Assembly: GCA_002345845.1 (NCBI GenBank)
Contig: DDWF01000252.1
Location: forward strand, 1 to 64,000
Direction: 5' to 3'
DNA: 64,000 nt
From: Betaproteobacteria bacterium UBA2293
Lineage (GTDB): Bacteria > Pseudomonadota > Gammaproteobacteria > Burkholderiales > Rhodocyclaceae
Each line of letters begins with the position of its first letter. Positions within the stretch are counted from its first letter, which is position 1. A program made the translations under genes and the position numbers. The notes beneath the pieces were generated by a model, which was not told the origin of the DNA, searched no databases, and saw only the letters and a program-made list of their open reading frames with translations. Positions 44,508 to 53,504 of the stretch are shown here, in pieces.

Positions 44508-46616
44508 TTAAAAACTAATGCGTAGTCCAACTCGCAAGGTACGCGGCTCCAGCGGATGGACCAAACGGCCATCGATGGCTGATCCCGAACCGCAGCCGCC
44601 GGTTCCGGCCATGGCTTCGTTGCGGGTGCAGGCACCGCCCCAGTATTCGATGTCGTTGGCCTTTTTGTCGAACAGGTTCAGGACATCGAGCGTCGCCTGC
44701 CATTGCTTGTTGAAGCGATAGCCGAGCTTGAGGTTGGCCATCCAGAAGGCGCTGGATTTTTCGCTGCCGGTTTCCTCCAGTGCGTAGGCGCCCAGGTAGC
44801 GCATGCGGACGCCGCCGAACCATTGGCCGTTATCGTCGTAAGAGATACCCAGCGACACCGTCAGTGGGATGGCGTTGGGAACATAGCGCCCGCCGTTGAT
44901 CTCCTCCTTGAAACGCGCTTTTGAGAGCGCGAGGTCAGCATCGACGATCAGGCCGGAGAGCGGGGTGAAGTAGTTGGACCATTCAAGACCTGTCCTTCGC
45001 GATGCGCCTTTCGGTTCGGTAATGCCCTCATCGCCGATGAAGACCAGCTCGGATGCCAGCTCCATTTGCCATACCGACAGGCTGCTGTTCCAGCCGGGCA
45101 GCGGGACGACGCGCACCCCCAGTTCGCTGCCCTTGGCCTTGACCAGTAGCGGCACGGCTTGGGTAGGCGTGCCATCCTGCGGATTGACCTTGGCCGTGGC
45201 GCCGCGCACGTCGTTGCTGTGGAAGCCGTGGCCCCAGTTGGCGTAGAACTGGGTCGGACCGAGCAGGTCAAACGGGCCGAACACCGTGCCCAGCTTGGGG
45301 CTGGCCTGATGGGCCGAAACCTCGCCGCCGTTGGCCATGTTGTAGGTGCCGCCCAGCGCCGTTGCTTCGGCGCGGATCAGGTCGTAGCGGCCGCCGACGC
45401 TGGTACGCAGCCAGGGCAGCCACTGCGTCTTGGCATCGAGGAAGAGGCCGGTTGCCGTTTCGGTGATCTTGTCCTCGCGAACGGTGTTGGTGCGCTGGCG
45501 GTCCATCGTGTTGTACAGGCCGACCTTGCCTATGCGGTCCTGGCGCAACTGCATGCCGGCGGTCAGCTCGGTGTCGCGCAACTGCGGGCCGAGGAACCAG
45601 GTATGGCGCAGGTCGCCACCCCAGACTACACGCTCGTCCGCCTGTTCGTGCTGGTCGCCTGACAGGCCGCTGATGTAGCCGGAGGCGGATGAGAAGAGGT
45701 TGAGACCGTAGTCGATCACATAGGCATTGGCCCGAGTGGCGACGTTCTCGCCGGTTTGCGCCCATTCACCGGACAGACTGTAGCGATGCGTCTGGCCGCC
45801 GTCGTGGGCGACCAGGGTGCCGTAGCGGCCGATTTCGCCGCTGCTGATGGCGCGCTCGGGAACGTGCTCGGACGCTGTCCAGTCAGCCTTGTAGAGCATG
45901 GCGGTGAAGGCGAAGCCGTTGGCTGCGGAGCCGGATGACAGGCGGAACACGGCGTTCTGCTTTTGCAGGTTTTCCGGCTGATCCCAGGGGCCATCGTTGC
46001 CGGCCAGTTCGACACCGGCCAGCAGGTTGAAGCCGTTGATTTCAGTACTGCCGGCCGCGAGCAGGCGGCGATAGTTGTGCTGACCCAAACTGAGGTCAAT
46101 GAAGGGAGCAGCCAGCTTGCGCTGGTAGTCGATGCGGGCGCTGCCGCTGGTTGCAAAGTCGCCATCCTCGGCGCCATAGACGCCTTTTTTATATTTGACC
46201 GTGCCGACCAGTTCAGGAATCAGGAAATTGAGATCCATGTAGCCCTGGCCGTGGGCGTGGCTGACCATGTTGATTGGCATGCCCATGACGTGGGTGGCGA
46301 AATCGCTGCCGTGGTCGAGGTTGAAGCCGCGCAGGAAATACTGGTTGGCCTTGCCGCCCCCCGAATGCTGGGTGACGATCATGCCGGGCACGACCTCCAT
46401 CACCTCGGCCGGGCGCAGCAGCGGGCGGTTGGCCAACTGCTTGGCGGTGACCGTGCCTTCGCTGGCCGTGTCGGCGACGCCGATCAAATCCTTGCTGCCG
46501 CTGGAAACGGTGACTTCCTGCAAGGTGGGAATACCGGCGGCGTGGGCCAGGCCGGCCGCCGTCATGGTCAAACTGAGAATCGAATGCCGCAGGGGCGTGA
46601 AACAGGGGGGGCGCAT
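44508..46616 (-). CDS. TonB-dependent outer-membrane receptor, probable corrinoid uptake
   Basis: A 702-residue outer-membrane receptor with a signal peptide (residues 1-25, ending HAAG) and a TonB-box-like LQEVTVSSG. The plug domain has RPAEVMEVVPGMIVTQHSGGGKANQYFLRGFNLDHGSDFATHVMGMP in register, and the beta barrel ends in the terminal aromatic LRVGLRISF. A cobalamin riboswitch lies 135 bases upstream, so transport of B12 or another corrinoid is likely, although the sequence is not a classic BtuB. It is the last gene of the cobalamin region and convergent with DUF1173. Start at 46616 follows TTGGAGC. Confidence 0.88.
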   Translation of the reverse strand: MRPPCFTPLRHSILSLTMTAAGLAHAAGIPTLQEVTVSSGSKDLIGVADTASEGTVTAKQLANRPLLRPAEVMEVVPGMIVTQHSGGGKANQYFLRGFNLDHGSDFATHVMGMPINMVSHAHGQGYMDLNFLIPELVGTVKYKKGVYGAEDGDFATSGSARIDYQRKLAAPFIDLSLGQHNYRRLLAAGSTEINGFNLLAGVELAGNDGPWDQPENLQKQNAVFRLSSGSAANGFAFTAMLYKADWTASEHVPERAISSGEIGRYGTLVAHDGGQTHRYSLSGEWAQTGENVATRANAYVIDYGLNLFSSASGYISGLSGDQHEQADERVVWGGDLRHTWFLGPQLRDTELTAGMQLRQDRIGKVGLYNTMDRQRTNTVREDKITETATGLFLDAKTQWLPWLRTSVGGRYDLIRAEATALGGTYNMANGGEVSAHQASPKLGTVFGPFDLLGPTQFYANWGHGFHSNDVRGATAKVNPQDGTPTQAVPLLVKAKGSELGVRVVPLPGWNSSLSVWQMELASELVFIGDEGITEPKGASRRTGLEWSNYFTPLSGLIVDADLALSKARFKEEINGGRYVPNAIPLTVSLGISYDDNGQWFGGVRMRYLGAYALEETGSEKSSAFWMANLKLGYRFNKQWQATLDVLNLFDKKANDIEYWGGACTRNEAMAGTGGCGSGSAIDGRLVHPLEPRTLRVGLRISF

Positions 46617-46750
46617 GGCTTGCTCCAAAGAACGACTGCCTGCCACGGCCTAGCTGCGGTCAACGCCAAAAAAGCGCCAAAATCGCCGCTATCCGCATCC
46701 CCGCAGACAGTCCGTTTCAAAACGCTGCCGCAGTGAGCGGACAGCACGAA

Positions 46751-46932
46751 GCAACAGGCCGGTCTCCGGGCTCGCAAGTCTTGACGCATCGCCTTCCCGG
46801 GGAATTCCAGTGGCATGATGATGCGTCCGCACTCGCTTACCGTTGCGGGGGCAGCCGGGGCATGGCGACCGCATGGATCGCGCACCCCGTTCCCGTTTCA
46901 CCCGACGCCGTTCAGCGGCGGGCACCTGTTGC
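46751..46932 (-). promoter_or_regulatory. Cobalamin riboswitch upstream of the TonB receptor
   Basis: Read on the minus strand, this element has the closing stem GCAACAGG/CCTGTTGC (46925-46932 with 46751-46758), GGTGAAACGGGAA, GCTGCCCCCGCAAC, GCCACTGG and GGGAAGGC in the order of the AdoCbl riboswitch, ending in AGACTTGCGAGCCCGGAGACC, which matches the conserved CAAGxCxGGAGACC region. It should reduce receptor expression when cobalamin is abundant. Confidence 0.95.
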
Positions 46933-46991
46933 TTTTGTCCGGCGGTCTTGCTTGAAACGCACTCGGGCCGGACGCCGAGTGCCTTAAAACA

Positions 46992-47357
46992 TCAATCGCC
47001 TTCGCCGTTGTGATGGAAAACCAGCTCCTCGACCACACGCCCGTTCTTCAGGTGTTGTTCGATGATGCGGTCCATGTTGTCCTCGGTCACGTTGTAGTAC
47101 CAGACGCCATCGGGCTGCACGGCAACGATCGGCCCGCCCTGGCAGGCGGCGACGCAGCCGGTGCGCGTGCGCTTGACACGGGCCGGGCCGGCATCGACGC
47201 CGAGGCCCGCGGCGCGGAACTTGGCTTGCAGCGCGTTGAACAAGGCTTCGCCTTCGCCATTCTGCGTACAACGTGGGCCGGTGCAGATCAGCACCTGGCG
47301 GCTGTAATCGCGGATCGTCGGCTTGGTGATCTGTTTGGCCTCACGCTCAGCCTTCAA
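46992..47357 (-). CDS. Thioredoxin-like (2Fe-2S) ferredoxin in cobalamin operon
   Basis: A 121-residue small ferredoxin of the thioredoxin-like type: RQVLICTGPRCTQNGEGEALFNALQAKF at the start of the fold and VKRTRTGCVAACQGGPIVAVQPDGVWYYNVTEDNMDRIIEQHL after it, giving four cysteines for a 2Fe-2S cluster. Such proteins (sometimes called CbiW) accompany CbiH and CbiX in anaerobic cobalamin clusters. A TTG start at 47357 with GAGGAG upstream, overlapping the end of cobJ by 11 bases, is the best choice; longer frames are shadows of cobJ. It ends just upstream of the receptor riboswitch. Confidence 0.82.
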   Translation of the reverse strand: MKAEREAKQITKPTIRDYSRQVLICTGPRCTQNGEGEALFNALQAKFRAAGLGVDAGPARVKRTRTGCVAACQGGPIVAVQPDGVWYYNVTEDNMDRIIEQHLKNGRVVEELVFHHNGEGD

Positions 47358-48348
47358 GCTCGTTCTCCTCACCTTCCGGCGGTAGCTCGGTGTGCAAGAC
47401 CCCGGCGATATAGTCCTCCGGCAGGCGATATTCGGCGGCCAGTTCGGCCGCGCTCTTGCCACTGGCCTGAATGGCCGCCATCCAGCCGTTGAGGCCGGTG
47501 GACAGCGAACGGCCGGCTTGCTCGCCATCGTGCGTGTTGCGCTCACCATCCTCGACTGCATATTTGTTGGCGTAGCCGCGTGGCGTGACCATCAGGCCGT
47601 GCTTGATGAAGGTGTTGGAGTTGCCGATCAGTACCGTGGACAGCATGCCGATGTCGGCCTCGGCCATCTTGTCCAGCGTGGTCAGTTCGATGCGCTGCTT
47701 GGGGCGATAGCCGGATTTGACGATAGCGACCGGCGTCTGCGGATCGCGGTGGCGCAGGAAAATACGCTGGGCTTCGACGATCTGCTGCGTGCGGCGGCCG
47801 CTCTTCGGGTTGTAGAGGGCGACGACGAAATCCGCGTAGGCCACGGCATCGAGGCGGCGGGCGATGGTCGGCCACGGTGTCAGCAGGTCGGACAGCGAAA
47901 TGGCGCAAAAGTCGTGGGTCAGCGGTGCGCCGACCAGCGCGGCACAGGTGTTGAGGGCCGAGGCACCGGGAATGATTTCTACTTCGATGTCCGAGTCCGG
48001 CGTCCAGCCCGCCTGAAACAGCACTTCAAAGGTCGGCCCGGCCATGCCGTACACGCCGGCGTCACCGGATGAAATCAGCGCCACCTTTTTGCCCTGACGG
48101 GCGCGGTCGAGCGACTCAATGGCGCGGTCGAGTTCTTCGGTCATCGACTTCTTGATGACCTCTTTGCCAACCACCAGATCGGCGACGAGACGGATGTAGG
48201 TGACGTAGCCGATGATGGTGTCCGCCTCGGCAATGGCTGCGCGGGCGCGGGCGGTGAGGTGGTCGTTGCTGCCCGGGCCGAGGCCGACGAGCATGATCTT
48301 GCCGGTTTTGGCGGGGATGTTTTCAGGTGCGTTGAGCGGTGCATTCAT
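47347..48348 (-). CDS. cobJ: Precorrin-3B C17-methyltransferase (CobJ/CbiH)
   Basis: A 333-residue SAM-dependent methyltransferase that contracts the corrin ring and methylates C17. Visible are the family start KIMLVGLGPGSNDHLTARARAAIAEADTIIGY, KKVALISSGDAGVYGMAGPTFEVLF, EIIPGASALNTCAALVGAPLTHDFCAISLSDLLTPW and AIVKSGYRPKQRIELTTL in register. Residues beyond about 270 form a small extra domain (SAAELAAEYRLPEDYIAGVLH). The gene overlaps CobE by four bases and the ferredoxin by 11, so it is in the middle of a tightly coupled operon. Confidence 0.95.
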   Translation of the reverse strand: MNAPLNAPENIPAKTGKIMLVGLGPGSNDHLTARARAAIAEADTIIGYVTYIRLVADLVVGKEVIKKSMTEELDRAIESLDRARQGKKVALISSGDAGVYGMAGPTFEVLFQAGWTPDSDIEVEIIPGASALNTCAALVGAPLTHDFCAISLSDLLTPWPTIARRLDAVAYADFVVALYNPKSGRRTQQIVEAQRIFLRHRDPQTPVAIVKSGYRPKQRIELTTLDKMAEADIGMLSTVLIGNSNTFIKHGLMVTPRGYANKYAVEDGERNTHDGEQAGRSLSTGLNGWMAAIQASGKSAAELAAEYRLPEDYIAGVLHTELPPEGEENELEG

Positions 48349-48740
48349 TGGGGAATCCTTGCGATGGAGACGGTGGCATTGCGGCCATCAGCGCCGCGCA
48401 GCTTGTGTTTTTCGATGATCAGAGCGGTTTGGTCGGTCTGGGCGACGAGGATGGCCGAGGCTTCGGAGACCGACGGCGTACCGGTGTATTTGCGAACGGT
48501 TTCCGACGGATTGGGAACGCTGACCCCGGCCAGTTCGGCTGCGGGATAAAAGTGGATCGTCCAGCCGTGAGCTTGGGCGACTTCGGCCAGACCGATTTCG
48601 TCAGCCTTGAGGTCAATCGAGGCCACGGCCTGCACGTCAGCCAGCGCGGCGCCGGCCAGGCTTAGTGCCTCGTCGATCACCTGCTGGATGGTCGCGGCCG
48701 GGGTGCCCCGGTCGCAGCCGAGGCCGAGGGCAATCTTCAT
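48345..48740 (-). CDS. cobE: CobE / CbiG C-terminal domain protein
   Basis: A 131-residue protein equal to CobE or the C-terminal third of CbiG: MKIALGLGCDRGTPAATIQQVIDEAL, VQAVASIDLKADEIGLAEVAQAHGW, FYPAAELAGVSVPNPSETVRKYTGTPSVSEASAIL in register. In many genomes this domain is fused to CbiG; here it is separate and overlaps the preceding cbiG end by four bases. It is thought to help handle the C20 fragment or the precorrin intermediates, but its chemistry is not settled. Confidence 0.9.
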   Translation of the reverse strand: MKIALGLGCDRGTPAATIQQVIDEALSLAGAALADVQAVASIDLKADEIGLAEVAQAHGWTIHFYPAAELAGVSVPNPSETVRKYTGTPSVSEASAILVAQTDQTALIIEKHKLRGADGRNATVSIARIPQ

Positions 48741-49468
48741 GGCCGGTAAACCACCCGGCGACCGGCGAGGCGATGGGCAAATTCGCTCGGCATCTCGCGC
48801 TGGCTGATCCACAGTACCGTCGCAAACTGATCGAGCGGCACATCTTCCAGCTGGCCAAACTGCGTCACATTGGCCGGCAACGGCCCGCTGCGTCCATTGG
48901 CGTGCCCCGACCACCAATCGGTGCTGCCGGCTTCCTGCACGAGGGCGACTGCCTCATCGTTCACCATCGCCGCGCTGCAGCGGACGATTTCGTCGTGCGT
49001 CGCGTCGAATGTCCAGCCCAGTTCGCGGCCGAGCAGATCGACAGCGATGGTTTCGCGGGCGTCCGAAGCAGTGGTCAGTACGGCCTGTGCACCGAGGGCA
49101 GTGGCGAGGTGGCCGGCCAGTTGATTGGCCCCGCCGAGATGGCCGGAGAGCATGGGGATGACGAATTTGCCAGCCTCGTCGATGACGACCACGCCGGGGT
49201 CGGTTTCCTTGTTTTTCAGGTGCGGTGCGATCAGGCGCACGACGGCACCGAGCGAGACGATGCAAACGATGCCGTCAAAGGCAGCGAACAGGGCCGGCAC
49301 CTGGTCGCCGACCTTGCCTTCGTAGCAATGAAAGGCGCCGGGGGCGGCATGCCCGGCTTCGGTGCGGAATTTTTCCGGACAAAAAAGTTGGGCGCAGGGG
49401 AGGGCGGCAACGACTTTGCCGGCCAGTGCGATGCCGTGTTTGGTGATGGAAACTACTGCGATTTTCAT
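48737..49468 (-). CDS. cbiG: Cobalt-precorrin-5A hydrolase (CbiG, N-terminal and central parts)
   Basis: A 243-residue protein with the CbiG N-terminal domain: MKIAVVSITKHGIALAGKV, GIVCIVSLGAVVRLIAPHLKNKETDPGVVVIDEAGKFVIPMLSGHLGGANQLAGHLATALGAQAVLTTASD in register. CbiG opens the delta-lactone of cobalt-precorrin-5A and releases acetaldehyde, a step specific to the oxygen-independent route. The C-terminal CobE domain is a separate gene overlapping by four bases. An 86-base gap separates it from cobI upstream. Confidence 0.93.
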   Translation of the reverse strand: MKIAVVSITKHGIALAGKVVAALPCAQLFCPEKFRTEAGHAAPGAFHCYEGKVGDQVPALFAAFDGIVCIVSLGAVVRLIAPHLKNKETDPGVVVIDEAGKFVIPMLSGHLGGANQLAGHLATALGAQAVLTTASDARETIAVDLLGRELGWTFDATHDEIVRCSAAMVNDEAVALVQEAGSTDWWSGHANGRSGPLPANVTQFGQLEDVPLDQFATVLWISQREMPSEFAHRLAGRRVVYRP

Positions 49469-49554
49469 ATTGGAGGGCTCGGTGAAAGCTTCGTTTTATT
49501 GATTGTTTTTCCGGTGGAGCGTGGGGTCAGCCGTGATTTTTAGTTTTGACGTAA

Positions 49555-50367
49555 TCAGGCGCAGAGCATGGCGGTGGCGTCGACGGCCTCTTTGCGTTTG
49601 CGACAACCGCGACGCAACTCGCCGCGCACGCGCTTGGGGTTTTGCACCAGCATCAGCGACAGATAATTGACCTTCTCGCCCTTCAGACTGGCCACGTCGC
49701 GCACAATGCGCTCGTCCGGTGAACCGACTTTTTCGATAAATACCGAGGTGTCCAGCAGATCGCGTTGTTCCAGCAGTTCGATGACTTCATCGACCAGCGG
49801 CTTAACCTTGAGCAGGGCCAGGGTGTCGAACTCGTCGAGCAGGTGGTTGATGACTTCCACACCATAAGCGGCGGGGATGATGGCAAAGGTTTCGTCTTCC
49901 TCGGCCAGGGTGACGCCGGTGGTGGCCGCCGCCGCTGCGAAGGACGAGACGCCGGGAATGGTTTCCACCTCGACTTCCGGCACCAGTTCGCGCACGACGC
50001 GGGCGAGGTGGCCGAAGGTGGCGAAGGTGGACGCATCGCCCTCGACCAGAAAGACCAGATCGCGGCCTTCGCCGAGCAGGGCGACGGTCTGTTGCGCCGC
50101 GCGCACCCAGGCCTTGGCCAGAATGTCGGCATCGCGGGTCATCGGGAAAACCAGTTCAACCGCGTCGCTCGGGATGGCGATGCCACCGCGCTCGACGATG
50201 GACAGCGCATAGGACGATTCCTCGGCCTTCTTCACCGGATACAGCCAGCGGGCGCCGGATTGCAGGGCGCGCCAGGCGCGGCGGGTAATCAGCTCAGGAT
50301 CGCCGGGGCCGAGGGAGGCACCGATCAGTTTGCCGTAGCGTTTATGGGCGTTTTGAGGTTCAGTCAT
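49555..50367 (-). CDS. cobI: Precorrin-2 C20-methyltransferase (CobI/CbiL)
   Basis: A 270-residue SAM-dependent tetrapyrrole methylase. The start of the fold reads YGKLIGASLGPGDPELITRRAWRALQSGARWLYPVKKAEESSYAL in register, followed by DLVFLVEGDASTFATFGHLARVV, VETIPGVSSFAAAAATTGVTLAEEDETFAIIPA and DTLALLKVKPLVDEVIELLEQ. These are the C20-methyltransferase signatures. The start at 50367 follows AAGGAAAGCAA and overlaps cbiET by four bases. It acts second after precorrin-2 and would use the cobalt form here. Confidence 0.95.
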   Translation of the reverse strand: MTEPQNAHKRYGKLIGASLGPGDPELITRRAWRALQSGARWLYPVKKAEESSYALSIVERGGIAIPSDAVELVFPMTRDADILAKAWVRAAQQTVALLGEGRDLVFLVEGDASTFATFGHLARVVRELVPEVEVETIPGVSSFAAAAATTGVTLAEEDETFAIIPAAYGVEVINHLLDEFDTLALLKVKPLVDEVIELLEQRDLLDTSVFIEKVGSPDERIVRDVASLKGEKVNYLSLMLVQNPKRVRGELRRGCRKRKEAVDATAMLCA

Positions 50368-51677
50368 TTGCTTTCCTTGGTGTCGTTCCAGGCGGTGACC
50401 ACCCACACCGGGTTTTGCGCCGCCATGCGGTGCATGTCGAGAATGGGCTGGCTGCGGCTGGCTTGTAGCTGCACAACATCCCAGCCGGCGCTGATTTCCT
50501 GCAGCGTGGCTGTTGCCGTGGCCAGGTTTTCCAGCGTGACGAAATTCATCACCAGTCGGCCGCCGGGTTTCAGGCGAGCGAGGATGAGTCGGATCAGTTC
50601 GGCCAACTCGCCGCCGGAACCGCCGATGAAAACGGCATCCGGGTCCGGCCAGGTGTCAAGCAAGGCTGGGGCTTTGCCGTCGCACAGCGTGTAATTGCTG
50701 ACGCGAAACTTCGCGGCATTGGCACGGGCGTTGGCGGCATCGCCTTCGTTCTTTTCGATGGCCCAGACATGGCCGTTGCCGGCAATACGGGCGCATTCGA
50801 GGCCGACCGAACCGGAGCCGGCGCCGATGTCCCAGACCACGCTGTCCGGGGTCAGGCGCAGCTTGGCCAGCGACAGGGCGCGTGCTTCCTGCTTGGTGAT
50901 CAGGCCTTTTTCCGGCGACCGCTGGATGTAGTCGAGATCGTCGAGTCCGAAGAACGGGCGCGAGGCATCCGGGGTGCGTTCAACCAACACCACGTTGGGT
51001 TGCGGAAACTGCATGGTCGCCGCTTCATGCACGGAGAGGTCAGCGAAAACCGTTTCGTCGGGCAACAACAGGCGGCAGGCCACCGACAGCCGGACCTCGT
51101 CGCCCGAATTTTGCCCATAGCCAGCCGTGATCAGCGCCCGGGCCAGTCGGTCGGGCGTGTTTTCCGGGCCGGTGAACAAAGCGACACGCGGGTGCCGGGC
51201 AATGCTGCGCATCAGTTTGTAAAGGCCGTGCTGTGGCGTGGCACCGACAAACCACTCGCCGGCATCGGCACTGTGGCAGGTGGCAATCGCCACATCCTGC
51301 CAGGCCGTCTTGAAGCGGGCGAAGGCCAGTTGCAGCGTGGAAACGGCGGGGATGATGGTGAAGCCGTCGGGCCCGAGTTTGCCGGTCAGCCAGCTGGCGA
51401 TGCCGTGGCAGAGCGGGTCACCGGTGGCCAGGGCGACGGTGGATTTACCTTCGGTGCGGGCGGCGATGATCCAGGCGCTGACCTGGCCCAGCTTGCCGTC
51501 CATGTCCCGGCATTCGGCGCTGGGCGCGAGGTGTGGGCGGACCAGTTCCAGCGTGCGGCCGGCGCCGATGACGAGATCGGCCGTTGCCAGGCGCTGGCGC
51601 GCGCTGTCGGATAAGCCGCCCCAGCCATCATCGAGGATGCCGAGGAGGGTGCAGGGTTCAAGTGGTTTCATCTTCAT
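50364..51677 (-). CDS. cbiET: Bifunctional cobalt-precorrin-7 C5/C15-methyltransferase (CbiET/CobL)
   Basis: A fused enzyme of about 437 residues. The CbiE domain (about 1-200) has LLGILDDGWGGLSDSARQRLATADLVIGAGRTLELV and the CbiT domain (about 240-430) has VWDIGAGSGSVGLECARIAGNGHVWAIEKNEGDAANARANAAKF and DAVFIGGSGGELAELIRLILARLKPGGRLVMNFVTLENL in register. It methylates C5 and C15 and decarboxylates the C12 acetate. The start is uncertain between 51677 and 51671, both inside the last codons of cbiD, so translation is coupled. Confidence 0.95.
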   Translation of the reverse strand: MKMKPLEPCTLLGILDDGWGGLSDSARQRLATADLVIGAGRTLELVRPHLAPSAECRDMDGKLGQVSAWIIAARTEGKSTVALATGDPLCHGIASWLTGKLGPDGFTIIPAVSTLQLAFARFKTAWQDVAIATCHSADAGEWFVGATPQHGLYKLMRSIARHPRVALFTGPENTPDRLARALITAGYGQNSGDEVRLSVACRLLLPDETVFADLSVHEAATMQFPQPNVVLVERTPDASRPFFGLDDLDYIQRSPEKGLITKQEARALSLAKLRLTPDSVVWDIGAGSGSVGLECARIAGNGHVWAIEKNEGDAANARANAAKFRVSNYTLCDGKAPALLDTWPDPDAVFIGGSGGELAELIRLILARLKPGGRLVMNFVTLENLATATATLQEISAGWDVVQLQASRSQPILDMHRMAAQNPVWVVTAWNDTKESK

Positions 51678-52806
51678 TGACTCGGCAAATAAACTGTCCT
51701 TCAAAATCGCAAACCAGCACCACCAGACGGTAGTCGCCGGGGTAGTGCGCTTTCAGGCTGCGAATGGCTTTCTTGGCCAGTTGGCGATGGAATGCCTCGG
51801 CCAGTCCCAGCGCGGCCAGCCGTTCGGCGGCAAAGCGGGCGGTTTCGGCGGCGCGGATTTCTTCGATCAGATCGTCCGGGGCGCCAACTTCGCGGGCCGA
51901 ATCGGCCAGGATGTCGCGGTCGACCTCGGCCTTCCAGGCATGGGTGACGGCTAAGCCTTGGCACATCTTGGTCAGCTTGCCGACCATTGCGCCGACATAA
52001 ACGTGCGGCATCTGGCGCTTGATGGCGCTGGTGAAGGCGGCTTTGACGAAGTCGCCCATCTGCACGAAGCAGGACTCGTCGAGTTCCGGCAACTGACGCA
52101 TGGCGAATTTTTCGGTGCGGCCGCCGGTGGTGAAGACCACGCTGGTCTGGCCTTGGCGGGCGGCCACATCCACGGCCTGCACGACGCTGGCGCGAAAGGC
52201 GGCGGTCGAATAGGGGCGAACGATGCCGGTGGTGCCCAGAATGGAAATGCCGCCGAGTATGCCAAGCCGGGCATTGAGCGTCTTCTTGGCCATTTCATCG
52301 CCACCGGGGACGGAAATGGTGACTTCCAGCCCGTCATCTTCAAGGAGTTCGCCGCCGACGGCGCGGACGTTGTCGATGATGTTGCGGCGCGGCACCGGAT
52401 TGATGGCCGGCCCGCCGACTTCCAGACCCAGACCGTCCTTGGTCACGACGCCAACGCCAAAACCACCCTTGAGGACGACCTCACCGGCCCGATGCTTGAG
52501 GATGCGCACATCGGCCGTCATGTGCGCGCCGTGGGTGGCATCCGGGTCGTCACCAGCATCCTTGATGATGACGGCGTGGGCATGCCCGGCGCTTTCCTCG
52601 ACGCTGCCATCGGTCACGGCAAAGGCGTGTTCCTGGCCGTTGGGCAATCGGCTGACGACGGTTTCGGGCACTTCGCTGAGCAGCAGGCCGAGCGTGGCCG
52701 CCCGCGCTGCCGCGGCCGAGCAGGCGCCGGTGGTAAAGCCGGTGCGATTGCCCCGCTCGCGTCGGGCGTCGCCTTTGCGAACCTTGGCCGGTTTTTCTTC
52801 GCTCAT
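51658..52806 (-). CDS. cbiD: Cobalt-precorrin-5B C1-methyltransferase (CbiD)
   Basis: A 382-residue enzyme unique to the anaerobic pathway. It shows RTGFTTGACSAAAARAATLGLL near the start, KDAGDDPDATHGAHMTADV, the motif GVGVVTKDGLGLEVGGPAINPVPRRNI, GISILGTTGIVRPYSTAAFRASVVQAVDVAARQG and VVFTTGGRTEKFAMRQLPELDESCFVQMGDF in register. Length fits the family. Its start overlaps cbiC by four bases. A short charged N-terminal leader (about 18 residues) precedes the conserved region. Confidence 0.96.
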   Translation of the reverse strand: MSEEKPAKVRKGDARRERGNRTGFTTGACSAAAARAATLGLLLSEVPETVVSRLPNGQEHAFAVTDGSVEESAGHAHAVIIKDAGDDPDATHGAHMTADVRILKHRAGEVVLKGGFGVGVVTKDGLGLEVGGPAINPVPRRNIIDNVRAVGGELLEDDGLEVTISVPGGDEMAKKTLNARLGILGGISILGTTGIVRPYSTAAFRASVVQAVDVAARQGQTSVVFTTGGRTEKFAMRQLPELDESCFVQMGDFVKAAFTSAIKRQMPHVYVGAMVGKLTKMCQGLAVTHAWKAEVDRDILADSAREVGAPDDLIEEIRAAETARFAAERLAALGLAEAFHRQLAKKAIRSLKAHYPGDYRLVVLVCDFEGQFICRVNEDETT

Positions 52807-53489
52807 GCGCGCTTTTTCTGTTCTGCCTCAGCCAGCGACAGCATGGCGTGGATGGCGGCGACGACCAGCGTTGAGCCGCCTTTGCGGCCCGTGATCGCAA
52901 CCCACGGCACCTCATTGACGGTCATCATCAGGTCCTTGGATTCGGCCGCCGAGACAAAACCGACTGGCATGGCGACGACCAGCGCCGGGCGGGCGCCTTC
53001 TTCGCGGATCAGGCGAACCAGTTCGATCAGTGCCGTCGGCGCGTTGCCAATGCCGACAATGGCGCCATCAAGCTTGCCCAGACGGTGCGCCTTGCGCATG
53101 GCCTGCACGGCGCGGGTGCTGTTCTCGGCCTTGGCGGCATCGATCACATCGGCGTCGGAGATGTAGTGGTGGGTCGTCAGGCCGAAATGCTGCAGGCGTG
53201 GCTTGGAGAGGCCGACGCAGATCATTTCGACATCGGCGACGATGGGTGTGCCGCCTTTGAGCACCGCTTTCATGCCGGCCTGCATGGCGTCCGGGTGAAA
53301 GGCGGTCAGGCCGTTGAACTCGAAGTCGGCGTTGGCGTGGATCATGCGGCGGACGAGCGGCCATTGCTCGTCGGTGTAGCTGTGCGGGCCGGCTTCGGCA
53401 TCGATGACGGCAAAGGAATCGTGCTCGATGGCACGGCCGGCTTCGGTCAGCTGTTCGGTGACGGTATTGGCGGTGGTGCTGATGGTCAT
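52803..53489 (-). CDS. cbiC: Cobalt-precorrin-8 methylmutase (CbiC/CobH)
   Basis: A 228-residue methylmutase that moves the C11 methyl to C12. The conserved regions are EWPLVRRMIHANADFEFNGLTAFHPDAMQAGMKAVLKGGTPIVADVEMICVGLSK in register, ISDADVIDAAKAENSTRAVQAM, VGIGNAPTALIELVRLIREEGARPALVVAMPVGFVSAAESKDLMM and AITGRKGGSTLVVAAIHAML. The catalytic His of the family is in the RRMIHAN segment. Fifteen bases separate it from cbiX upstream. Confidence 0.95.
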   Translation of the reverse strand: MTISTTANTVTEQLTEAGRAIEHDSFAVIDAEAGPHSYTDEQWPLVRRMIHANADFEFNGLTAFHPDAMQAGMKAVLKGGTPIVADVEMICVGLSKPRLQHFGLTTHHYISDADVIDAAKAENSTRAVQAMRKAHRLGKLDGAIVGIGNAPTALIELVRLIREEGARPALVVAMPVGFVSAAESKDLMMTVNEVPWVAITGRKGGSTLVVAAIHAMLSLAEAEQKKRA

Positions 53490-53504
53490 GGGTATCCTCG
53501 CGAA